A stretch of DNA of 21,136 bases from a virus, in the IMG/VR virus record IMGVR_UViG_3300032238_001345, positions 1-21,136 of that record; one strand, written 5' to 3'. The position numbers were made by a program, and so were the translations under genes. Numbering within the stretch: position 1 is the stretch's first letter; each line of letters begins with the position of its first letter. The notes beneath the pieces are model-generated. The model ran no database searches and was not told the DNA's origin. It saw nothing but the letters and a program-made list of their open reading frames with translations. Positions 1 through 4,863 of the stretch are shown here, one piece after another.

Positions 1-675
1 CAACCAACACCTGTTAGCGGTGTTACTGCGTCTGTTGGTTTTTTTAGGTCAACGGCACTTACAGAAAGTTCATTTATTCAAATTGCGCAAAGGGTATCCA
101 CTAATCAAACTTTTGCTACTGGAGATGCCGCAACAACTTGGTTAAACGCAAATGGGTATTGGACTTCATGGGTGACACCCTATGTTGCAGGTTTATTTAA
201 AACAACCTACTCTGGATATTTTGCCGATAACGTTAGCTTCTTTGCTACCGCAACTCCACAGGCATTTGGAACAAATCCGATAACATCAGTACAAACAACT
301 TCTATATTTGAACCAGCTACTGACGATGGAACTAATTTTAGCTGTCAATGGTTAGGATATTTCAAACCAACAACTACCGAAACTTATACTTTTTTCACAT
401 CATCTGATGATGCGTCCTATGTGTGGATAGGTTCAAATGCGCAGACAGGTTTTACCACAGGAAACTCCACAGTTAATAATGGAGGACTTCACGGAACTTT
501 AGAGAAATCTGGCTCAATTGCATTAACTGCTGGAACTTATTATCCGATTCGTATACAATTCGGAGAACAAAGTGGAGGAGACGTACTGACTTTTAGTTAT
601 TCTACTCCGACTATAACTAAAACAACTAACGTCACTGGATTAGTTTTCTATAATTCAACAACCAACGGCTTCTAA
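1..675 (+). CDS. Tail fibre / adhesin-like protein with PA14/GLEYA-type domain, 5' partial
   Basis: Frame 1 is open from the first base to the TAA at 673-675, giving 224 visible residues; the true start lies left of the window, so the internal GTG at 172 should not be taken as the start. Roughly residues 70-215 resemble a PA14/GLEYA carbohydrate-binding beta-sandwich: a WLGYFKP turn, TYTFFTSSDDASYVWIG with the paired Asp, an NGGLHG turn, then AGTYYPIRIQFGE and GGDVLTFSYS. Upstream, the stretch with TTWLNANGYWTSW looks like a fibre-type repeat. In phages such a C-terminal domain usually sits at the distal end of a tail fibre and binds host surface glycan; that role is inferred. The Ser/Thr/Gly-rich composition without Cys pairs fits an extracellular virion protein. 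Its 3' end overlaps the convergent gene by 21 bp. Confidence 0.7.
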   Translation, partial: QPTPVSGVTASVGFFRSTALTESSFIQIAQRVSTNQTFATGDAATTWLNANGYWTSWVTPYVAGLFKTTYSGYFADNVSFFATATPQAFGTNPITSVQTTSIFEPATDDGTNFSCQWLGYFKPTTTETYTFFTSSDDASYVWIGSNAQTGFTTGNSTVNNGGLHGTLEKSGSIALTAGTYYPIRIQFGEQSGGDVLTFSYSTPTITKTTNVTGLVFYNSTTNGF

Positions 676-1161
676 TATAAGATTTTGTTTAAAAAATATT
701 CTTTCTTTACTACCAACCGTTTGTTTATACCACAAACCTTTATCATCCATCCATACGTATGGGTCGTTAGGGTCTTCAGTCCAACCGTGTTTTGAATAAT
801 ACTCAGAATCTTTACGTAAAAGATTGGCTTTATGTGAAGAGTGGAATTCCTCAGTACCCAACCAATGAGGTAAAACAAATTCACCTTCAATATGTTCGTG
901 AACCATTGTGTTTTTAAAACCACGTTCAACCCAAACATCGATACTATCGTTGTAGTATTGTTTAAGTGCATTTACATAATCTCTCCACATTACAGAACAA
1001 GGGTGAGATGTCCAACCTTTATATGGTTGACCGTTCTTTTTTGGTCTACCTGTAATTGCTGATATAATCTGATATGCCTCCACTCGTTGTTTACCAAGAC
1101 GTTTATTATCTAGACTTTCTAATGACTTTCTAAAATCTGTGTACGGAAGGAAGGTTTGCAT
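655..1161 (-). CDS. Pyrimidine dimer DNA glycosylase-like protein (Pyr_excise / MSMEG_6728-type)
   Basis: 168 aa. The N-terminus MQTFLPYTDFRKSLESLDNK followed by RLGKQRVEAYQI is the hallmark of the small Pyr_excise-related family often annotated as pyrimidine-dimer glycosylase or endonuclease V. The middle holds WTSHPCSVMWRDYVNALKQY, which matches the conserved HP-x-x-x-MW region of that family. The likely role is base excision of UV damage on phage DNA, as DenV does in T4. The classical DenV nucleophile Thr-2 is absent (residue 2 is Gln), so activity is not assured. ATG at 1161 is preceded by an A/T-rich leader with no Shine-Dalgarno. A TATCTTTG box lies at 1194-1201 on its strand, without a clear -33 element. 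Confidence 0.65.
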   Translation of the reverse strand: MQTFLPYTDFRKSLESLDNKRLGKQRVEAYQIISAITGRPKKNGQPYKGWTSHPCSVMWRDYVNALKQYYNDSIDVWVERGFKNTMVHEHIEGEFVLPHWLGTEEFHSSHKANLLRKDSEYYSKHGWTEDPNDPYVWMDDKGLWYKQTVGSKERIFFKQNLILEAVGC

Positions 1162-1180
1162 ATATTTTTTGTTTTAGGTG

Positions 1181-1189
1181 TATATTTAT
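1181..1189 (+). promoter_or_regulatory. Late-promoter-like TATATTTAT element
   Basis: TATATTTAT lies 40 nt before the ATG of the 87-aa gene. Read on the other strand it gives ATAAATATA, close to the T4 late box TATAAATA, so it could also serve the divergent gene ending at 655. No -35 partner is visible. Confidence 0.45.
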
Positions 1190-1229
1190 ATAACAAAGAT
1201 AATAAAAAAAACAAAATAATTAAAAAATT

Positions 1230-1493
1230 ATGAAAAGAATAATTAGATTAACGGAATCCGATTTGGCTCGTATCGTAAAAAGAGTTATCAGAGAACAAAA
1301 AGAAGTTTCAGAAGAGGAAGAAGAAGTTGTGGTTAGTGTTGATGACATCGCTCAAGAAGATATACAATGTTTTTCTGACGTAGCAACACCTCCTGGTAAA
1401 AAAGGTAAGTATAAAGTTAAGAAAAAAGGTTGTATGACCAAAACAAGATACAAAGGACCAAAACAAAAATATTACGGAAACAACGGTTTCTAA
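1230..1493 (+). CDS. Small basic/acidic protein with leader ending in VIRE-Q; candidate packaged head protein
   Basis: 87 aa, no family recognised. Residues 3-23 form an amphipathic helix, II-RLTESDLARIVKRVIRE-Q, ending at E22. That end matches the (I/L)-x-E rule for T4-type prohead protease cleavage. The sequence then runs into an acidic patch (residues 24-35, Glu-rich) and a Lys-rich C-terminus (GKKGKYKVKKKGC, KGPKQKYY) with two Cys. If cleaved, the mature product would be about 65 aa. The leader aligns without gaps to residues 18-37 of the protein encoded at 10791-11441 and resembles the start of the product of 1624-2073. Function is unknown; delivery with the DNA is a hypothesis. A strong terminator follows directly. 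Confidence 0.7.
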   Translation: MKRIIRLTESDLARIVKRVIREQKEVSEEEEEVVVSVDDIAQEDIQCFSDVATPPGKKGKYKVKKKGCMTKTRYKGPKQKYYGNNGF

Positions 1494-1500
1494 AAAAATA

Positions 1501-1527
1501 AACCCCTCCAAAAGAGGGGTTTTTTAT
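1501..1527. terminator. Bidirectional rho-independent terminator
   Basis: The stem AACCCCTC / GAGGGGTT (1501-1508 with 1514-1521) has a CAAAA loop and is followed by TTTTTATTT. On the minus strand it is followed by a T-rich tract from TAAAAAAATAAA. It ends the 87-aa gene on + and, on -, the transcript carrying the 1624-2073 gene and the tmRNA 3' fragment. Confidence 0.8.
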
Positions 1528-1528
1528 T

Positions 1529-1594
1529 TGGTGGAGGTGGAGGGACTCGAACCCTCGTCCAGCCTATCCTGTCAGATAAGGACTACACGTTTAG
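1529..1594 (-). pseudogene. tmRNA 3'-end fragment (second copy of the ssrA 3' end)
   Basis: Bases 1528-1594 are identical to 2148-2214, the last part of the intact tmRNA. The copy starts at the conserved CUAAACGUGUAG segment and covers the helix that follows, the T arm (GAGGG-UUCGAGU-CCCUC), the 3' acceptor strand and the encoded CCA. Identity stops abruptly at 1594. No matching 5' acceptor strand (GGGGGUG) occurs upstream of it, so it cannot fold as a tRNA-like domain on its own. It has its own terminator 7 nt downstream of CCA. The position fits a displaced 3' end left when DNA was inserted into the end of ssrA. Confidence 0.9.
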
Positions 1595-1623
1595 AATAAT
1601 TTTTTAAATTCACGGTTATATCA

Positions 1624-2073
1624 CTACCAAGTAATTTCAATTTTGTCATCTTTAATAGTCGCGATATCTCGCTTTTTAGTTATGTTTGATGCTTTGTTCA
1701 AACAGTCCTTAATTTTTATTCTTTCTTTAGCATCACTATTACCAAAGAATGCATAACCATCTGTAATTGCATTATTGATAGTATACTCTAAAAACCCTCC
1801 ACCTGCGCCATTATTACGTCGCTCTAGTTCATTATCTAACTCATAAAGCTCAGAATATGTTTTACACTTACAAATAGCCTTTACAAAAGCATCCTCATCA
1901 GTATTAAATACACCCATAGATTTATCAATCTCGTCTGCAATTTTACTTATTTTTTTCAAATCTGGTTCAGGTGTAATCTGTTCAGGTGTGGTAAGTTCCT
2001 CGTTAATAGTTTTTTTGTACATTGAAAGTATTATACCTTTTTCAGATTCACTTAATATAATTTTTCTGTTCAT
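1624..2073 (-). CDS. 149-aa protein with leader ending in TINE-E, inserted between two tmRNA 3' ends
   Basis: Residues 1-25 (MNRKIILSESEKGIILSMYK then KTINE) resemble the leader of the neighbouring 87-aa protein and end in I-N-E, the same tripeptide as the predicted cleavage site of the capsid protein here. After a Pro/Glu/Thr-rich linker, residues about 56-105 read NTDEDAFVKAICKCKTYSEL followed by YELDNELERR and LEYTINNAI. This is reminiscent of annexin-type helical repeats (GTDEDAI...L...) seen in some phage proteins, but the likeness is weak. No catalytic motif was seen. The gene sits alone between the intact tmRNA with its terminator and the duplicated tmRNA end, and has its own TATATTTAT-type element. 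Function unknown. Confidence 0.7.
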   Translation of the reverse strand: MNRKIILSESEKGIILSMYKKTINEELTTPEQITPEPDLKKISKIADEIDKSMGVFNTDEDAFVKAICKCKTYSELYELDNELERRNNGAGGGFLEYTINNAITDGYAFFGNSDAKERIKIKDCLNKASNITKKRDIATIKDDKIEITW

Positions 2074-2084
2074 AATTTTTATTT

Positions 2085-2094
2085 TATAAATATC
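2085..2094 (-). promoter_or_regulatory. Late-promoter-like GATATTTATA element
   Basis: On the minus strand GATATTTATA lies 12 nt before the ATG at 2073. It is placed after the tmRNA terminator, so the 149-aa gene appears to be transcribed separately from the tmRNA. Confidence 0.45.
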
Positions 2095-2107
2095 CCTATC
2101 TCAAAAA

Positions 2108-2143
2108 AAAAATAAATAAAAACCCCCCATCCGAAGATGAGGT
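2108..2143 (-). terminator. Rho-independent terminator of the tmRNA gene
   Basis: On the minus strand CCTCATC-TTCG-GATGGGG forms a stem capped by a UUCG tetraloop (one G-U pair), followed by TTTTTTATTTATTTTT. It begins within 6 nt of the encoded CCA of ssrA. Confidence 0.8.
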
Positions 2144-2148
2144 TTAAT

Positions 2149-2547
2149 TGGTGGAGGTGGAGGGACTCGAACCCTCGTCCAGCCTATCCTGTCAGATAAG
2201 GACTACACGTTTAGGTCAAGGTTTTTCATACCTTCCGAAATATCTAAGTTCTCACACCGCTCAGCGACGGTGGTAGTTCTTTAGGGGAACCACACCCTTT
2301 TTGTTTTCTTTTAGAGTGAAAACCAACTCATCAACGACTTCTGTTGCTAGGTTATATGTCTGACCGACCCCCCGTTTCCGTGCCTAACTTAGGCTACAGT
2401 AACTTGCTCAGTTGCAATTAAACCAACCACTGAAAGGTTATCAAGTACGTTGCCGTATAAAAGTAGAATCAGTTTTTAAAGAGATTAATTCAGTCCCTAC
2501 GTGCCCTTATTCCTCAGCCAATACCTGTCAAATCCAAAAACACCCCC
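2149..2547 (-). ncRNA. ssrA: Transfer-messenger RNA (tmRNA), complete, with encoded CCA
   Basis: 399 nt. The 5' GGGGGUG pairs with the 3' CACCUCC (7 bp, one G-U), followed by A and CCA. The 5' part has UUUGGAUUUGACAGG and the 3' part CUAAACGUGUAG plus the T arm GAGGG-UUCGAGU-CCCUC, all diagnostic of tmRNA. The tag frame I favour starts at GGC (2452-2454, nucleotide 94 of the RNA). It keeps U and A at -5 and -4 as in E. coli and begins with Gly as Bacteroidota tags commonly do. It encodes 21 residues, starting GNVLD and ending EQVTVA, then UAA at 2389-2391. That stop lies in the loop of GCCU-AAGUU-AGGC, the expected H5 position. The tag is long and ends TVA rather than the usual LAA. Phage tmRNAs are known but uncommon. 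It would rescue stalled ribosomes together with host SmpB. Confidence 0.96.
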
Positions 2548-2570
2548 ATATTTTCAAAGAACTCTTTTTA

Positions 2571-2601
2571 CAAATATAATACAAAGATTTGTATTAAACA
2601 A
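2571..2601 (-). promoter_or_regulatory. Bacteroidota-type promoter of ssrA
   Basis: TTG (2599-2601), a 20-nt spacer, then TATATTTG (2571-2578), matching the TTG-N19/20-TAnnTTTG pattern. The box lies 23 nt before the mature 5' end, leaving room for a short leader that would need processing. It overlaps the TATATTTAT element of the divergent gene at 2617. Confidence 0.65.
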
Positions 2602-2610
2602 TATATTTAT
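2602..2610 (+). promoter_or_regulatory. Late-promoter-like TATATTTAT element, 6 nt before ATG
   Basis: TATATTTAT ends at 2610 and the ATG is at 2617. If it acts as a -10 box, the transcript would begin at or next to the start codon. Confidence 0.45.
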
Positions 2611-2616
2611 AAATAT

Positions 2617-3762
2617 ATGAAAAAAATCTTAAAAATTTTTGAGCAAGAAGAAGAGAAGGAATTAACCGACTACGAAAAAATTCTTGCTCTTAACAAAAGA
2701 AAGATTGACCCATATGATACTGATTTTGATGGGTGTGATGGAGAAGATTATTCGGACTATTATGAGGTAGGTTATGATGGTATAACTTTCACTTTTCATG
2801 ATGGATTAGAAGAATACCTAAGATTTTTTTTCAAAGAAGCTTATGGTGATGAAGGTACAGATGCTTGGTATGAAGCAGGATATCTTGATTCTATGCGTAG
2901 AGGTCGATGGGAATGGGATACTTGGGATAGAGCAAGTGAAGATTGGGATGAAGGGTATACAATTGAATCAATAAAAGGTGAACCATTAAAACTTTTATAT
3001 GAGATATTAAAAAAATATCAACCACACTTATTAAATTCTTTTGAGGTTATTGATAACGAAGTTCGATGGAAAGATGGTAAAGAAACGGATAAAATATGTG
3101 ATTTTATTGAATCTGTAAGTAGAAGTGCAAAGGATGATTTAATAGATGCTTATGCATATGCAAATGATAGTGCAACAGATGCTGCAGTACCAGGATATAT
3201 TGATAAAATATATTGTAATTGTTTATCTGTTATTGGTATTGAAAACCAATCAAAAAATTGTTATTGGAAATATTATTTAAGTTGGGGTGATGCCGTTATG
3301 TTATTTGTAAGATATGGAACCCCTGAAGATTGCTTGATGGACATAATGTTTAAAGCAATAGAAAAAGAAGTTACAAAACATACTCCAGAGTATTATGAAA
3401 TTCAATACGAAGCTTGGAACAGAGATGTATTTTACGAAGAATTTAATAAAAGAAGTATTAGAGTTTTAGAAAGTTTAATGGAAGAGTTAGACGATATGGT
3501 CGAAGAAGGTGGTGAAGAAAAAATGAAAAAATATTTTCAAATTTTAAACACACTAAGTGAAAAAACAGGATTTAATACAAATAAAAAAATTCCAGGTGGA
3601 TATGAAATTAGAGTATTTGATGTTGATAAGGATAGTTTAATGGTTAATTATGGTTTACGTAAAACCGACAAATGGGGAGAACCATTTAAAAAAGGGTCCG
3701 CCCCATTGAGTCGTATCTTAAACATGTTGGTGACTCCACCACTCGTTCCTTATATTGATTAA
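2617..3762 (+). CDS. Acidic 381-aa protein of unknown function; short leader MKKILKIFE-Q
   Basis: No family recognised. The first nine residues, MKKILKIFE, then QEEEKE, resemble the roughly 10-residue propeptide of T4 internal head proteins (MKTYQEFIAE): a basic/hydrophobic start ending in I-x-E. The rest is strongly acidic and aromatic, with a Trp/Asp-rich stretch near residues 90-115 (GRWEWDTWDRASEDWDEG). The middle is helical and Cys-containing (YCNCLSVIGI, NCYWKYY), and there is an acidic helix MEELDDMVEEGGEEK near 288. No signal peptide or membrane segment is visible. The start is the ATG directly behind a TATATTTAT element. The gene converges on the peptidase gene with stops overlapping in TTAA (3759-3762). 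Confidence 0.75.
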   Translation: MKKILKIFEQEEEKELTDYEKILALNKRKIDPYDTDFDGCDGEDYSDYYEVGYDGITFTFHDGLEEYLRFFFKEAYGDEGTDAWYEAGYLDSMRRGRWEWDTWDRASEDWDEGYTIESIKGEPLKLLYEILKKYQPHLLNSFEVIDNEVRWKDGKETDKICDFIESVSRSAKDDLIDAYAYANDSATDAAVPGYIDKIYCNCLSVIGIENQSKNCYWKYYLSWGDAVMLFVRYGTPEDCLMDIMFKAIEKEVTKHTPEYYEIQYEAWNRDVFYEEFNKRSIRVLESLMEELDDMVEEGGEEKMKKYFQILNTLSEKTGFNTNKKIPGGYEIRVFDVDKDSLMVNYGLRKTDKWGEPFKKGSAPLSRILNMLVTPPLVPYID

Positions 3763-3777
3763 TACTTTTTAATCAAT
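3754..3777. terminator. AT-rich hairpin over the shared stop region of two convergent genes
   Basis: A perfect 9-bp inverted repeat ATTGATTAA / TTAATCAAT with a 6-nt loop (TACTTT) covers both stop codons. There is no clean U-tract, so termination is possible but weak. Confidence 0.35.
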
Positions 3778-4817
3778 CTTTCTTTAATAATTTCATAAAG
3801 ACTTACTAAATCCTCATCGGGGATAAATAAAAATCCGTCTTCATAAGCGTCACTTAATGTAATACCATCTTTTTCTTCATAAACGTCGATAGTCTCTAAA
3901 CGATGGAAAGTCTCGTCTTGAAAACCGAATACGTCTACGTCTTGGTCTAAATCTTCTACAAATGAGTTCATAATTGTTTTCGGTGTATAAATGATTGGTT
4001 TGTAAAGATACTCATATTTTTTTAATCCCAAAACTTTTACCATATTTTTTCCAGCTTCAATAGCACATTTCACATCTTCAATTGAAATGAACTCTTGAAC
4101 TGAGTGCATGTTGTAATATCCACAAGACATATTGATACAAGAAACATCAATTTTTTTCTTTAACTGCGAAACATCTGTATAAGGATGAGATTGAACTAAC
4201 ATCTCGTTACCAAAAGATTCAGTAATTACCTCTAATGTTTTTTCAAAGAATTCACTATCACGGTCAAATAAACAAACTCCCGAGCAAATCTCGGAAATTA
4301 GGTGGTTACCTGGAGCATCATATTGTGTAATATATCCAACATCTTGTAAGAAGTTTACATCACATTTTGATGAACCGTGACAACCTGTTTCTTCACTTAC
4401 AAATAAACCGATTTTTACTTTGTCTAATTGTTTTAGTAATTCTAAACAAATAAAAATACCACATTTGTCGTCACCACCAATACCTGTTGGTTTTCCATCT
4501 GTGTCGTATGCTTTTAATACATCAACAAGAGTGTCGTCAAAAGTTTTACCAAAAGTGTGTGGACGTTTTAGTTTTTCTTCTTTAACGACAATCTTATCAA
4601 TTTTAGTGTGAACCGTATCTGTGTGAGCAATAAACATCGGATAGAATTCACCTTCTTCAAGTGTTCCCTTTGTTGCGTAGACGTTCATCATTTCATCACG
4701 ATAAAAAGACACCCCCTCAATACCCTCAAGTTCATCACAAAGGTATTCTACCATATCCTCCTCTTGATATGTTTTAGATGGTACTGAAAGGAGTTCTTTA
4801 AATTTGTGTAGGTCCAT
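3759..4817 (-). CDS. Compact zinc aminopeptidase / tripeptidase-like (clan MH, M20/M28/M42-type)
   Basis: 352 aa. A full set of di-metal peptidase residues is visible in order: AHTDTVH (H65, D67), GIGGDDKCG (D116/D117), SEETGCHGS (E142 as general base, E143), YDAPG (D167) and CGYYNMHS (H238). This pattern is that of clan MH exopeptidases such as PepT (M20). The D167-H238 gap is only about 70 residues, so the usual M20 lid/dimerisation insert seems to be missing and the architecture is nearer to M28. It would trim small peptides in the cytoplasm. Its placement directly downstream of the ClpC-like gene on the same strand, with its own host-type promoter, suggests it may finish off peptides released by Clp proteolysis. 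Exact family and substrate are uncertain. Confidence 0.8.
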   Translation of the reverse strand: MDLHKFKELLSVPSKTYQEEDMVEYLCDELEGIEGVSFYRDEMMNVYATKGTLEEGEFYPMFIAHTDTVHTKIDKIVVKEEKLKRPHTFGKTFDDTLVDVLKAYDTDGKPTGIGGDDKCGIFICLELLKQLDKVKIGLFVSEETGCHGSSKCDVNFLQDVGYITQYDAPGNHLISEICSGVCLFDRDSEFFEKTLEVITESFGNEMLVQSHPYTDVSQLKKKIDVSCINMSCGYYNMHSVQEFISIEDVKCAIEAGKNMVKVLGLKKYEYLYKPIIYTPKTIMNSFVEDLDQDVDVFGFQDETFHRLETIDVYEEKDGITLSDAYEDGFLFIPDEDLVSLYEIIKERLIKKY

Positions 4818-4831
4818 TATTTTGTTTTTTA

Positions 4832-4861
4832 CAAATGTACAAAAGTTTCCAACATTTGCAA
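4832..4861 (-). promoter_or_regulatory. Bacteroidota-type promoter of the peptidase gene
   Basis: TTG (4859-4861), a 19-nt spacer, then TACATTTG (4832-4839), 14 nt before the ATG at 4817. The -33 end overlaps the last bases near the stop of the upstream ClpC-like gene, so the peptidase need not depend on read-through. Confidence 0.6.
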
Positions 4862-4863
4862 AA

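Noticed and set aside
660-1493. Both the fibre protein and the 87-aa protein end in NGF
   Set aside because: Three residues only, in unrelated proteins; most likely coincidence.
1529-1594. A tRNA gene on the minus strand (T arm and CCA present)
   Set aside because: No D arm, anticodon stem or 5' acceptor strand; the sequence is identical to the tmRNA 3' end, so it is a fragment.
1528-2214. A complete integrative element with attL/attR
   Set aside because: The repeat geometry fits, but no integrase, excisionase or inverted core sites lie inside, so only an insertion-like footprint is claimed.
2411-2453. Alternative tmRNA tag frame from GCA coding ATYLITFQWLV
   Set aside because: The -5/-4 U-A context fits GGC, not this GCA; the peptide does not end in small residues as tags do, although a weak hairpin does surround its stop.
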